Shown piece after piece: positions 45,452 to 54,669 of a stretch of 64,000 nucleotides of DNA; the first letter of the stretch is position 1, and the number at the start of each line of letters is the position of its first letter. The translations under genes and the position numbers were made by a program. Source of the stretch: Cyclobacterium xiamenense (GTDB lineage: Bacteria; Bacteroidota; Bacteroidia; Cytophagales; Cyclobacteriaceae); assembly GCF_009467825.1 (NCBI RefSeq), contig NZ_WIOK01000004.1, positions 186,001-250,000 of the forward strand, read 5' to 3'. The notes beneath the pieces were generated by a model that saw nothing but the letters and a program-made list of their open reading frames with translations, had not been told where the DNA came from and made no database searches.

Positions 45452-46290
45452 TCGTTCACTTGCTCAAATACAACATATAAATCTTTTAGTTCATCCGATA
45501 GGGCTGCCGTTATATTTCGGAAATTTTCGCTTCCGATTTTTTCCGCAGTTACCGCCAGCGAATGGTGTTTTTCGGCAATCAAATCCAACATGGCAACAAG
45601 CGATACGACTTTCAGACGTATTTTTTCCGCATCCTCCACTAATTGGTAGTGTTTTTCGGTAGCCCATTCTTTTTCCATGGCATTGAGCTCCGAATTTATT
45701 GTCTGGGTTTTGTAGTGCGTGTACCATTCTTCCTGCTGTATTTCGAGTAAGCCAAGAAGGTTTTGCTCCAGAACAAAACCTAACTTTTCAGTCAACAGGC
45801 GCAGGTGTGGGTCAGCATCTTTCATGTAGTGAAGGATACGGCGGCTACGAAAACGACCGGTGCTGGTATTTACGGCAAATTCGGCCATCTTTTGGATTGC
45901 GGACACCTCTCCCTCCGACAGGCTGACGAACTCGGAAGCGTGTAGACTTTGTACCGGAGCACTCAAGTCATAGCTTGTCAATCCAGGGGACGCCAACTCA
46001 GATAAACCCATCCAATACTGCTCCATTGCCCGAAAAAGCCCCCAAACCACACTGTCTGCTTTCTGGTAACTGGCACATTCGCAGTTTAGACGCCGATCAA
46101 CAGTGAACGTACGTACCTTCTGAAACGTACAATCCATGGTACACGTTTCGGCGTAGTTATAACCTAGCTTGTGGAAATGCCCCAACCCTCTTCTGGCCTC
46201 CTCGGACAGTTGTTGAACGGGTTTTAAGCTTGTGCAGGCCAGGAAGATACCTGGTACCAACAGAAAAACCGCTGGAAGTTTACAGACCAT
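45448..46290 (-). CDS. Cysteine-motif helical lipoprotein of unknown function
   Basis: The 280-residue protein has a lipoprotein signal (VPGIFLAC, acylated Cys19). Four cysteines then follow in C-x3-C (Cys50, Cys54; ETCTMDCTF) and C-x-C (Cys70, Cys72; LNCECAS) pairs, which could hold disulfides or a metal. The rest is helical, with segments such as ALSDELKDLYVVFEQ at the end. No named family is recognised. It heads a coupled group with the 136-residue helical protein and possibly a 52-residue ORF, and is probably anchored in the envelope. Confidence 0.65.
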   Translation of the reverse strand: MVCKLPAVFLLVPGIFLACTSLKPVQQLSEEARRGLGHFHKLGYNYAETCTMDCTFQKVRTFTVDRRLNCECASYQKADSVVWGLFRAMEQYWMGLSELASPGLTSYDLSAPVQSLHASEFVSLSEGEVSAIQKMAEFAVNTSTGRFRSRRILHYMKDADPHLRLLTEKLGFVLEQNLLGLLEIQQEEWYTHYKTQTINSELNAMEKEWATEKHYQLVEDAEKIRLKVVSLVAMLDLIAEKHHSLAVTAEKIGSENFRNITAALSDELKDLYVVFEQVNE

Positions 46291-46453
46291 CCGCTAAAGG
46301 TACCCAAAATATCTGATAGTTTTGCCCCCCTACGGCAGCTCCCCGGATAGAACTAGTGCTTTTAAATGCAACGATTCGTTTTTTCTAGTAAAAAATTTGC
46401 AGGATAGCCGGGTCACCGTCTGACCCAGCTGCCTCCTTAAAAAAGTGCGGTCA

Positions 46454-47149
46454 TTATTCGTGTGGCTTCTCGCAGTAGTAGGTCTTTAAAACCCTGTCTC
46501 GGGTCTTCTCTTGCCGGATCCGAAAACCAGCGGTTCGCAAGAGGCCCTGCATGACCCAGTCGCAGGTGGAGTACTCTTCCTTGAAATGAATCTGGGTGTC
46601 TTCCCGCAGGAAGTCCCCACCTCTTTCTCCTTGCAAGTCGATAAATTCCTGAATCGCCTTTTCCGAATGATCGTCGGGGATCACCACATCGTGAAAGTAA
46701 AGCTTACCACCAGGTGCCAGGACAGCAAATAGTCGCTTTAGGGCTACCGCTTTCCAGAAATCAGGCAAATGGTGCAGGGAAAGGGAACTTATCACCCCAT
46801 GGATTGAGCGTTCCGGCAAATCAAACGTAAGGTATCCGGCGTGGATGAACTCGATGTTGTCCCTTTTTTTTTCCGCTGCTTTCTTTTGGGCAAGCGCCAG
46901 CATGGGCGGTGAAATATCCAGTGCGTAGAGCCTTTGACACCGCTCGGAAAAATGAATGGAAAAGTTTCCCGTCCCACAGCCGATATCCAGGATGCGACTT
47001 TGCAAGGTAGGTTGAATCCAGTTCACGGCTTCGTCTAGTTCCTGCCCTATGTCTCTAAAGTCATCGTGCGAAGGATCGTAAATGTCGACCTCCTCCTGTG
47101 AGGCATAGTCTTTTCCGGTTTGTTGAAATTCATCGTAAAGCCAATTCAT
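46454..47149 (-). CDS. Class I SAM-dependent methyltransferase
   Basis: The 231-residue protein has the SAM-binding motif I ILDIGCGTGNFSIHF (~residues 60-74), followed by the acidic ALDISPPML and the motif-IV region HGVISSLSLHHL. It resembles the UbiE/Coq5-like or YcgJ-type methyltransferases of Bacillota, which methylate small molecules. I start at ATG 47149, giving MNWLYDEFQQTGKDYAS, typical of this subgroup; the frame extends upstream to 47236 without domain character. The substrate is unknown and the neighbours give no hint. Confidence 0.8.
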   Translation of the reverse strand: MNWLYDEFQQTGKDYASQEEVDIYDPSHDDFRDIGQELDEAVNWIQPTLQSRILDIGCGTGNFSIHFSERCQRLYALDISPPMLALAQKKAAEKKRDNIEFIHAGYLTFDLPERSIHGVISSLSLHHLPDFWKAVALKRLFAVLAPGGKLYFHDVVIPDDHSEKAIQEFIDLQGERGGDFLREDTQIHFKEEYSTCDWVMQGLLRTAGFRIRQEKTRDRVLKTYYCEKPHE

Positions 47150-47644
47150 CCTTTTTTTTGAATTTCTTTCTAAAATAAAAGGAATCGAATTGGTTTGCAA
47201 GGGTATACCCAAAGGAAATAACGTACCACGGGACAAAATTCAATAAATTGTTTCTGGCTCTTCGTACCGATGTCGCGCCAGGTCCGCCTACTGAGTAATT
47301 CCCCGAAACCGAAGCCGTTAAGAAGTGGGTAACCTTTCGGATGGCTTGGACGGACACGGCAGGCTGGTTGAAAAAGTTCCATCTACGAAGGTTCGATCGT
47401 AGATTTGGAGAGATTTTTTTCCCAACGAATTTATCCAGTTTGTTACAGAAGGCCTTCTTCACCCGTTGGTAGGAAACGAAATCACCTTGCCAAAAGGAGG
47501 CTGGCTAGGGTAGCAATTCCACCAAATCGAACCTGTTCGGGGCATTGAGGGGTTTGTAGGTGAAAAATTCGGATTACTTTTGCCAGGATAAAACAGTGTA
47601 ACCCTCACGGGGAACCGTATTTTTGATCAACAAAAACAAGGCGC
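47150..47644. other. Intergenic region with no supported gene
   Basis: The 495-base gap between divergent genes contains leftward frames (47130-47462, 47170-47382). The first ends in a stretch reading FVPWYVISFGYTLANQFDSF, which has the look of a terminal outer-membrane beta-strand, but nothing upstream supports a gene. It could be a remnant. I see no strong promoter for the rightward gene. Confidence 0.4.
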
Positions 47645-48601
47645 ATGAACGTAGAGAAAGAAAAGAAGACGATAGCAATTTTGGGACTGGGAGGCGTAGG
47701 GGGATTTTTGGGGGCACGCCTGCTTTCTGCAGGCCAGCATTCGGGTTTGGAAATCGCCTTCGTTGCCCGGGGAGAAACCTACAGGGCGCTTCAGAAAACG
47801 GGACTAATTTTCGAATCGGAGGGCACGAAAACGGTCGTCCGACCCGATCGGCTAATCCAAAGCGGCACCACCACGGAGGCGGTAGATCTGGTGCTCCTCG
47901 CCACCAAATCCAACGGATTGGAGGCGGCCGTAGCGGAGAATCAGACGATTTTTTCTGAAAAAACACTGGTAATACCCCTGCAGAACATGGTGGATGCGGC
48001 AAGTAGGATACGGCCACTGGTCAACGGTGCAGCGGTAATCGATGCGTGCATCTACCTGGTTTCCAATGTAGAAAAACCCGGTCAGGTGCGACACCTTGGC
48101 GGGCCCGGCAAAATTGCGGCTGGTTTTCCAACAACCGAACGGTACGCCTGGGTTTTTTCTTTACTGGAAAAAACGGGTCTGGAAGTAAGCCAGTGTGCGG
48201 ATATTGACGTGCAGTTATGGAAAAAATTCCTTTTTATATCCAGTTTGGGTGCCGTGACGGCAGCCTATGGACTGACATTTGGAATGCTCCTGCAATCACA
48301 GGTACACTGGGCCCTGTGGGAAGAATTGATGGGAGAGTTGCTGCAACTGGCGCAAGCGTCGGGGGTGTCCCTTTCACCTGCGGCTATTGGAGAGGCACAG
48401 GCAGTGGTTCGGAGTTTTCCCGCAGATTCCCGCAGCTCGTTTCAACGCGACGTTGCGCAGGGCGATGCAGGGGAAAAGGAGGTGTTGGTCGATGAGGTAA
48501 TCGCAAAATCAAGGCAGAAGGGATTGTCTCCGGAAAGGTACGAATCGATGGAAGTGCTGATTTGCGAAAACATCCAAAAAAATGGCAAAACTACCGGTTG
48601 A
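47645..48601 (+). CDS. Ketopantoate reductase-family oxidoreductase
   Basis: The 318-residue protein has the ApbA/PanE fold: GLGGVGGFLGARL (dinucleotide site, residues ~14-26), VLLATKSNGLEAAV and the core VIPLQNMVDAA. The C-terminal helical domain has LWKKFLFISSLGAVTAAYG, in which the Lys-x-x-x-Asn pattern of true PanE is changed at the Asn position. It may reduce ketopantoate to pantoate for coenzyme A synthesis, or a different 2-oxo acid. No pantothenate genes lie nearby, so the specific role is uncertain. ATG 47645 is the first good start. Confidence 0.75.
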   Translation: MNVEKEKKTIAILGLGGVGGFLGARLLSAGQHSGLEIAFVARGETYRALQKTGLIFESEGTKTVVRPDRLIQSGTTTEAVDLVLLATKSNGLEAAVAENQTIFSEKTLVIPLQNMVDAASRIRPLVNGAAVIDACIYLVSNVEKPGQVRHLGGPGKIAAGFPTTERYAWVFSLLEKTGLEVSQCADIDVQLWKKFLFISSLGAVTAAYGLTFGMLLQSQVHWALWEELMGELLQLAQASGVSLSPAAIGEAQAVVRSFPADSRSSFQRDVAQGDAGEKEVLVDEVIAKSRQKGLSPERYESMEVLICENIQKNGKTTG

Positions 48602-48731
48602 TTGGAGCCATCTGTCGTGAAAGTGAGAGGGATTGGCTTAAAATTGATTGATTTTACATCAAAAAAGTCAAAAAGGGTGTAGAATCGTGCTTTATAGGCT
48701 ATATTTCAAAGCTGATTAACTTGTTCTACAG

Positions 48732-50285
48732 ATGATTGCTTTACAAAGGTATTTTGGATGTATGGTTTTATTAGGTCTGATGGCCAGTTTTGGTTGCCAG
48801 GAGCAGGCGGACAGTACTGTTTACGATCTGGTTATTCGAAACGGCTGGATTCACGACGGATCGGGTGCTCCGCCCTACTACGGGCAGGTGCTTATCAGCG
48901 GCGAAAAAATAGCAAAGATCGAAACGGATACCGCCAGGGTTTTCCAGGCTACTCACACGGTCGATGCAAAGGGGCAGGTAGTCGCTCCGGGTTTTATTGA
49001 CAGTCATGCGCATGGAGATCCGCTGAAGACACCGGAGTTCAGGAATTTTCTTGCCATGGGGGTTACCACCATCTTTTTGGGTCAGGATGGGTCCAGTCCG
49101 AATACACCTGCCATTGAGCATTGGATGGACAGTGTGGATCGGCTTCACCCCGGAGTAAACATCGGGATGTCGGTGGGCCACGGTACCTTGCGGATGGTTT
49201 CTGGCGTTGCCTACGATAGGGAACCTTCTGAGGAAGGGTTGTCCAGGATGGAGAATTTGCTGGCTGAGGCCTTGGAAAGTGGTTGCTTCGGGCTTTCCAC
49301 GGGGTTGGAATACAATCCCGGTTACCTGGCGGGGGAAAAGGAGTTGGACCGGCTGGCACGAGTAGTCGGGGAAAAGGGAGGCATGATCATGAGTCACATG
49401 CGGAATGAGGATGACGATCAGATTGAAGCGTCCCTGCAGGAACTCTTGAAACAAGGGGAACACTGCCCCGTTCATGTCAGTCATATAAAAATCGTGTACG
49501 CCAAAGGGGCCGATCGGGCCCGGGAAATTCTGTCCATCATGGAGCGGGAAAGAGCGTCAGGAAAGCAGGTAACTGCTGACTTGTATCCCTATGAGGCAAG
49601 TTATACGGGGATTGGACTTTTGTTTCCCGAATGGGCAAAGCCTCCGGCAGACTACCCGACGGTTGCCCGGGAAAGAAAGTCCGAGTTGGAAGACCACCTT
49701 AGAAACCGTGTGAATGCCAGAAATGGCCCCGAGGCAACGCTGCTTGGTTCCGGCGCCTTCAAGGGCAAGACCCTGGCGGAAGTGGCCCTGGAACGAGGGA
49801 AGCCCTTTGAAAGGATATTGGTGGAGGATATCGGTCCTTCCGGAGCAAGTGCGGCCTATTTTGTCATGGATGAAACCGTGATGAAGGCGTTTTTAAAAGA
49901 TGATTTTGTAAATATTTGTTCCGACGGAAGCCCCACCTCCAACCACCCCAGAGGCCACGGCACTTTTGCCAAGATCATTGAGGAATATGTGGTGAAGGAT
50001 TCGCTGTTGAGCCTTCCCGAAGCCATATACAAAATGACTGCTCTCTCGGCAAACAATTTGGGAATTACCGACAGAGGCCGCATCGAAGTGGGGTATTTTG
50101 CAGATCTTTTACTTTTTGACCCTTTGCAGGTGCAGGCCAACGCTACCTATGAGGCGGCGGCGCAACTTGCGTCCGGCTTTGATTGGGTCTTGGTAAACGG
50201 CAAGGTGGCGAAAGAGGCCGATACCTACGCCAGTCCGGGACGGGGTCGAATTATCCGCAAATCCCCACCCGCCGAAAAAAAATAG
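48732..50285 (+). CDS. N-acyl-D-amino-acid deacylase-like lipoprotein
   Basis: The 517-residue amidohydrolase has a lipoprotein signal (LLGLMASFGC, Cys about 22). It opens with the beta-sandwich (DLVIRNGWIHDGSGAPPYYG) and the metal motif GFIDSHAHGDPL, then GMSVGHGTLRMVSG, GLSTGLEYNPGYL and SHMRNEDDDQ, all typical of D-aminoacylases and related enzymes. It closes with NNLGITDRGRIEVGYFADLLLFDP. It would remove acyl groups from N-acyl-D-amino acids with one or two zinc ions, in the periplasm. A terminator follows immediately. Substrate choice within the family is not readable. Confidence 0.85.
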   Translation: MIALQRYFGCMVLLGLMASFGCQEQADSTVYDLVIRNGWIHDGSGAPPYYGQVLISGEKIAKIETDTARVFQATHTVDAKGQVVAPGFIDSHAHGDPLKTPEFRNFLAMGVTTIFLGQDGSSPNTPAIEHWMDSVDRLHPGVNIGMSVGHGTLRMVSGVAYDREPSEEGLSRMENLLAEALESGCFGLSTGLEYNPGYLAGEKELDRLARVVGEKGGMIMSHMRNEDDDQIEASLQELLKQGEHCPVHVSHIKIVYAKGADRAREILSIMERERASGKQVTADLYPYEASYTGIGLLFPEWAKPPADYPTVARERKSELEDHLRNRVNARNGPEATLLGSGAFKGKTLAEVALERGKPFERILVEDIGPSGASAAYFVMDETVMKAFLKDDFVNICSDGSPTSNHPRGHGTFAKIIEEYVVKDSLLSLPEAIYKMTALSANNLGITDRGRIEVGYFADLLLFDPLQVQANATYEAAAQLASGFDWVLVNGKVAKEADTYASPGRGRIIRKSPPAEKK

Positions 50286-50320
50286 AGCCATCCATTTTGC
50301 AGGGATGGCTCCGGTTTTTT
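50285..50320 (+). terminator. Rho-independent terminator after D-aminoacylase gene
   Basis: GAGCCATCC (50285-50293) pairs with GGATGGCTC (50303-50311) around a 9-base loop, followed by CGGTTTTTT. The 9-bp stem begins on the last base of the stop codon. Confidence 0.85.
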
Positions 50321-50340
50321 GCTCCTTTATTCAGGAAAAA

Positions 50341-52038
50341 TCAGGGTTTTGAAATTTCAAAATTGACCTGTTTGCCTTTAATGGTATTTGTATTCATGAC
50401 TTTAATCACGTGGGTAACATCCTTTTTCGGGATATCGACAAAGGAAAAACTATCGTAAATATCGATTTCCCCGATGCTACCTCCCGATACCCCGGTTTCT
50501 CCGGCAATGGCACCCACGATGTCATTGGGACGGATGCGGTCCTTCTTGCCAAGATTTAGGAAAAGTCGGGCCATATTGGGCTCCCGTTCTTTTTTCCCTT
50601 TTCTCCCGCCACGTTCACTTCCTCGGTGAGGTTTGCTTCCCCGGTCACGGTCCGATCGGTCCCTTCTGGGGCGCTTATCGTCTCTACCGAAGGCACGCTC
50701 TTTTTCGGGTGTAAAATTCATTTCCTTAAACTTATCCACGGCTTCGCCCAGGTGCAATTTAACCAGTCCCATGGTTACTTGTTCCAGCGATAGCCCTTCG
50801 GCCATCAGGTTTCCGATGACTTCCTCAAACACCTGATCATCTCCTGTTTTGGCCAGTTGTCGGTGAATGTCTTTGATTAGCTGTTCTTTTTTCATGTGGA
50901 TCAACTGATCCACCGAAGGAGGCGCTGCTTTATCAATGGAGGTTTTGATAAACCTTTCCAGATCTTTTATTTTTCCGGCATCCCTTCGGCCGGAAACAAA
51001 GCTTATGGCCGTTCCAAATTTTCCAGCCCGGCCGGTACGCCCGATCCGGTGCACGTAGTTTTCCTCGTCCAGGGGTAAGTCAAAATTAAAGACGGCTTCC
51101 ACATTTTCTACATCAATGCCTCTTGCGGCTACATCGGTTGCAACCAAAACGGCGCAATGGCCTTTTCTGAACTTGTTCATTACCTTGGTACGCTGGGCTT
51201 GCGACAAGTCTCCGTGTAAGGCTTCTGCAGGTACTCCTTTTGCTGTAAGTTCTTCGGTGACTTCATCTGTCACCCGTTTGGTATTACAGAAAATCACACT
51301 GAGTTTGTATTGGTGTAAGTTGATCAGTCGGCTAATCAAGTCGGTTTTAAGTCCGGACCGTACCTCGTAATACACCTGCGTGATGTTTTCTACGGTAAGT
51401 TCTTTTCGTAGGACTTTAATGATTTCCGGATCGGTCTGATATTTTCTCGTGAGTTCCAAAATCGGCTTTGGCATGGTAGCCGAGAAGAATACCGTTTGCC
51501 GTTCGGAAGGCATGCTACTCAAAATGGTCTCGATGTCCTCGCGAAACCCCATGTCGAGCATCTCATCAGCCTCGTCAAGAACGATCACGCTGACCTCACT
51601 CAAATCCAGGGTCCTTCGATCCATGTGGTCCATTATTCTGCCGGGCGTGCCAACAACAATCTGTACGCCTTTTTTTAAGCTTCTGATTTGCCGGTCGATG
51701 GACTCCCCGCCGTAAATGCAGGTGGAGGAAATTCGCTTTTTGTATTTGGTGAGTTTTACAATTTCCCCTTCTACCTGCACTGCCAATTCCCGCGTAGGGC
51801 AGAGGATCAATGCCTGAGGCTTGTTTGTGCTGCTGTCAATCCGATCGATGAACGGAATACCAAAGGCGGCGGTTTTACCGGTTCCGGTTTGCGCCTGTCC
51901 GATGACATCGGAGCCTTGCAACAATAAAGGAATGGTTTGTGATTGGATGGGGGAAGGTTGGGTATAGCCCATGTCTTCCACTGCCCTTAGGATTTCTTCC
52001 GAAACCCCAAGGTCTGAAAATGTTACTTCTTTTTCCAT
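50341..52038 (-). CDS. DEAD-box RNA helicase with DbpA-type C-terminus
   Basis: The 565-residue helicase has the full motif set: Q motif (PSPIQSQTIP), motif I (AQTGTGKTAAF), Ia (PTRELAVQ), Ib (TPGRIMDH), II (LDEADEMLD), III (SATMP), V (ATDVAARGID) and VI (HRIGRTGRAG). A basic, Arg/Gly-rich linker (DKRPRRDRSDRDRGSK) follows, then a DbpA-like RNA-binding domain (RLFLNLGKKDRIRPNDIVGAI). It unwinds structured RNA, likely in ribosome assembly or cold adaptation, similar to DeaD/CsdA. I start at ATG 52038; the upstream extension to 52098 is not conserved. It is transcribed leftward, separated from citrate synthase by a terminator. Confidence 0.9.
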   Translation of the reverse strand: MEKEVTFSDLGVSEEILRAVEDMGYTQPSPIQSQTIPLLLQGSDVIGQAQTGTGKTAAFGIPFIDRIDSSTNKPQALILCPTRELAVQVEGEIVKLTKYKKRISSTCIYGGESIDRQIRSLKKGVQIVVGTPGRIMDHMDRRTLDLSEVSVIVLDEADEMLDMGFREDIETILSSMPSERQTVFFSATMPKPILELTRKYQTDPEIIKVLRKELTVENITQVYYEVRSGLKTDLISRLINLHQYKLSVIFCNTKRVTDEVTEELTAKGVPAEALHGDLSQAQRTKVMNKFRKGHCAVLVATDVAARGIDVENVEAVFNFDLPLDEENYVHRIGRTGRAGKFGTAISFVSGRRDAGKIKDLERFIKTSIDKAAPPSVDQLIHMKKEQLIKDIHRQLAKTGDDQVFEEVIGNLMAEGLSLEQVTMGLVKLHLGEAVDKFKEMNFTPEKERAFGRDDKRPRRDRSDRDRGSKPHRGSERGGRKGKKEREPNMARLFLNLGKKDRIRPNDIVGAIAGETGVSGGSIGEIDIYDSFSFVDIPKKDVTHVIKVMNTNTIKGKQVNFEISKP

Positions 52039-52251
52039 GAAATGTTCCTTACTTCTCGGAGCCACGGTATTCCAAAATATCCCAGTGTCGATCAACAATA
52101 AGGAACCCCACGGCGTAGGAGAAAAATTTTACTACATAATAAGCTGCAAAGGTAAGTAAATTTTTTTTCATTTACCAACGATTGCATCTAAGATTAGAAA
52201 ATAATTGACTATGAAGTCTAAAATTTACTGAATTATATTCTGGTTTAAACC

Positions 52252-52278
52252 AAAAAAAGGGCGGAAATGCCCTTTTTT
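52252..52278 (-). terminator. Terminator downstream of citrate synthase
   Basis: AAAAAAGGGC, a 6-base loop GGAAAT and GCCCTTTTTT form a strong stem whose T-run, read leftward, follows the gltA stop at 52300. It also shields the helicase gene. Confidence 0.85.
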
Positions 52279-52299
52279 ATTCGGTTAGCTTCTGATCAA

Positions 52300-53586
52300 T
52301 TAGCGTTTTTCCATAGGTACATACGACCTTTCGGTAGAGCCGACGTATACCTGACGCGGCCTGCCAATGGGTTCGTTGTTTTCCCGCATCTCTTTCCACT
52401 GCGCAATCCAGCCGGGAAGGCGTCCTAACGCAAACATGACCGTAAACATGTCGGTTGGTATGCCTAGTGCACGGTAAATGATGCCGGAATAAAAGTCTAC
52501 ATTTGGGTATAACTTTCGATCAACGAAATACGCATCATTCAGGGCGGCAGTTTCCAATTCCTTGGCGATATCCAAAACAGGATCGTCTATCCCGAGTTTC
52601 TCCAGGACGTCGTCGGCTGCCTTTTTGATGATTTTAGCACGTGGATCGAAATTTTTGTATACGCGGTGTCCAAAGCCCATCAGCCGGAAAGGATCGTTTT
52701 TATCTTTGGCTTTTTCAAGGTATTTCTTAGAATCTCCACCATCGTTTTTGATTGCTTCGAGCATTTCGATCACCGATTGATTGGCGCCTCCGTGCAGCGG
52801 CCCCCAAAGGGCGTTGATACCGGCAGAAATGGACGCATAGATGCTTGCCTGTGACGAACCGACAATACGCACGGTAGAAGTAGAGCAATTTTGCTCGTGA
52901 TCTGCATGCAGGATAAGCAGTTTGTCCAGGGCCTTTGAAATCACCGGATCCACTTCGTATTTTTCTGAGGGCAGGGCAAACATCATTTTCATGAAATTGC
53001 CGCAATAATCCAGGTTATTGTCGGGGTAGTTGACCGGATGCCCCATTTTATTTTTGTAAGCCCAAGCTGCAAAAGTTGGCATTTTGGCTAGGAGTCTCAC
53101 GATGCTAAGTTGAATTTCTTCATCGGTATTGTTCGGATCCAGTGAGTTCGGGTAAAATGCAGTAAGCGAACAGATCAGGGAAGACAATACACCCATTGGA
53201 TGCGCCACGGAAGGGAATCCGTCCAAAATCTTTTTTATATCTTCGTGAACAAGTGTGTGCTTGGTGATTCTATTTGAAAAGTTATCGTACTGACTGGCCG
53301 TGGGCAACTCCCCATTGATAAGCAGGTAGGACACCTCCAAAAAATCAGAATTTTCGGCCAATTCCTCAATATTGTATCCTCGGTACCTGAGAATTCCTTC
53401 CTCTCCATCCAAAAAGGTAATGGCACTTTTTGTAGACCCGGTATTTTTGTACCCTGGATCTATGGTGATCAGACCGGATTGTCCACGGAGCTTGGCAATA
53501 TCGATGGCCTGTTCGTTTTCTGTACCTTCTATGACTGGCAAGTCATATTCGTTTCCTTTATAGGATAGTTTAGCAATATCGGACAT
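52300..53586 (-). CDS. gltA: Citrate synthase
   Basis: The 428-residue type II (hexameric) citrate synthase condenses acetyl-CoA with oxaloacetate at the entry of the TCA cycle. Catalytic residues sit in the expected motifs: the first His in LWGPLHGGANQSV, the second in MGFGHRVYKNFDPRA, and the Asp in PNVDFYSGIIYRALG. The N-terminal beta-domain (KLSYKGNEYDLPVIEGTEN) is typical of the Gram-negative type II enzyme regulated by NADH. It is transcribed alone. A possible -7 box lies at 53713-53720, and a terminator follows. Confidence 0.95.
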   Translation of the reverse strand: MSDIAKLSYKGNEYDLPVIEGTENEQAIDIAKLRGQSGLITIDPGYKNTGSTKSAITFLDGEEGILRYRGYNIEELAENSDFLEVSYLLINGELPTASQYDNFSNRITKHTLVHEDIKKILDGFPSVAHPMGVLSSLICSLTAFYPNSLDPNNTDEEIQLSIVRLLAKMPTFAAWAYKNKMGHPVNYPDNNLDYCGNFMKMMFALPSEKYEVDPVISKALDKLLILHADHEQNCSTSTVRIVGSSQASIYASISAGINALWGPLHGGANQSVIEMLEAIKNDGGDSKKYLEKAKDKNDPFRLMGFGHRVYKNFDPRAKIIKKAADDVLEKLGIDDPVLDIAKELETAALNDAYFVDRKLYPNVDFYSGIIYRALGIPTDMFTVMFALGRLPGWIAQWKEMRENNEPIGRPRQVYVGSTERSYVPMEKR

Positions 53587-53712
53587 ATTTATCTAATTAA
53601 GTGTATTATAAATTCCAAACTGAATCAAATCGAAATAAAATTTGGTACCAATGTACTAAAAATTGGGCATATTTCCCTTATTAAATTTTCGAAAGCCCCT
53701 CGAATCAACTGC

Positions 53713-53720
53713 CAAACGTA
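53713..53720 (-). promoter_or_regulatory. Possible -7 box for gltA
   Basis: Read leftward the sequence is TACGTTTG, fitting TAnnTTTG. It is about 127 bases from the gltA start, so the leader would be long, and I see no good -33 element. Confidence 0.3.
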
Positions 53721-53854
53721 AAATCTTATTTTGTAAAACGGCGCATCGGCTTTTTTACAGGAATAAAATAATTTGGAGTTGATTTTCAAAAGGCAGGGAA
53801 AACTAGTATCTGCCAAATTTTACTAAAACCAGGTTGAGCGGTATCAATGGGATG

Positions 53855-53880
53855 AAAAAAAGCCCCAAAAGGGCTTTTTT
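53855..53880 (-). terminator. Terminator ending the suf operon
   Basis: AAAAAAGCCC, a short CAAAA loop region and GGGCTTTTTT form a stem just after the stop of the bacilliredoxin gene (read leftward). It marks the 3' end of the suf transcript. Confidence 0.85.
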
Positions 53881-53881
53881 A

Positions 53882-54298
53882 TCAGCAAAAATGTTCGAAT
53901 ACCTCGACTAAATGATCACCTATCATTTGGGCATTTCGTCCTTCTATATGGTGTCTTTCGATAAAGTGTACCAATTCTCCGTCTTTGAATAAGGCCATGG
54001 CTGGCGACGAAGGAGGGTAGGGGAGAACTTTCTCCCGGAATTTGGCGACTGCATCGGCGTCGTTTCCGGCGAAAACGGTAGCCAGCACGGTAGGTTTTTT
54101 CCCGGCTTTTTCCAAGGCATACCGAACTCCCGGACGGGCTGCTCCCGCTGCACATCCGCATACCGAATTGACCACCACAAACGTCGTTCCCTTGTGTTCC
54201 TTTAAATGTGATTCAACGTCCGCTGACGATCTGAATTCCGTAAAGCCTGCGTCAGTTAGCTCTGCTCTCATTGGAGCTATTAATTCCTCTGGATACAT
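53882..54298 (-). CDS. Bacilliredoxin BrxA/BrxB (YphP) family protein
   Basis: The 138-residue protein has a thioredoxin-like fold with the family's C-G-C motif in FVVVNSVCGCAAGAARPG (residues ~47-64). Bacilliredoxins remove bacillithiol from oxidised proteins or act as thiol isomerases. The C-terminal EHF-C ends the chain. It is the last gene of the suf group, 28 bases after sufT, so it may repair or protect thiols during iron-sulfur assembly, an inference from position. A strong terminator follows. Confidence 0.85.
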   Translation of the reverse strand: MYPEELIAPMRAELTDAGFTEFRSSADVESHLKEHKGTTFVVVNSVCGCAAGAARPGVRYALEKAGKKPTVLATVFAGNDADAVAKFREKVLPYPPSSPAMALFKDGELVHFIERHHIEGRNAQMIGDHLVEVFEHFC

Positions 54299-54326
54299 AG
54301 TGTTCTTGCGTTAGTTATTGTGAAAT

Positions 54327-54662
54327 TTATAAAAACCCCAATTCTAATTTTGCTACCTCTGACATCATGTCCTGTGAGTAGGGTGGATCAAAGGTTAGTT
54401 CCACCTCTACGTTGTTTACCCCTTCAATTTCCGATACACGTGTTTTCACCTCCGAAGGAATCGACTCGGCCGCCGGACAGTTGGGTGACGTTAAGGTCAT
54501 CAGGATGTATACGTTATTCACTGGATAGACAGTAATCTCATAGATCAGGCCCAACTCGTACACATCTACCGGGATCTCCGGATCGTACACATCCTTGATC
54601 GCATTTACCACCTTTCGTTTGATGTCCTCCTGTACTTCTATGTTTTGATCTGAATTTTCCAT
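54327..54662 (-). CDS. sufT: SufT/MIP18-type (DUF59) iron-sulfur assembly factor
   Basis: The 111-residue protein carries the DUF59 domain: VYDPEIPVDVYELGLIYEI (residues ~25-43) and LTSPNCPAAESIPSEV with the conserved Cys. SufT-like proteins help mature or carry iron-sulfur clusters. I start at ATG 54662, since the frame upstream to 54704 overlaps sufE. It lies seven bases after the sufE stop in the same direction and follows the normal Bacteroidota suf order. The family name is well supported; the exact role here follows from context. Confidence 0.85.
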   Translation of the reverse strand: MENSDQNIEVQEDIKRKVVNAIKDVYDPEIPVDVYELGLIYEITVYPVNNVYILMTLTSPNCPAAESIPSEVKTRVSEIEGVNNVEVELTFDPPYSQDMMSEVAKLELGFL

Positions 54663-54669
54663 ATGTTGT

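Noticed and set aside
47130-47462. Leftward frame ending like an outer-membrane beta-strand
   Set aside because: It overlaps the methyltransferase start, has no signal or preceding strands, and could be chance.
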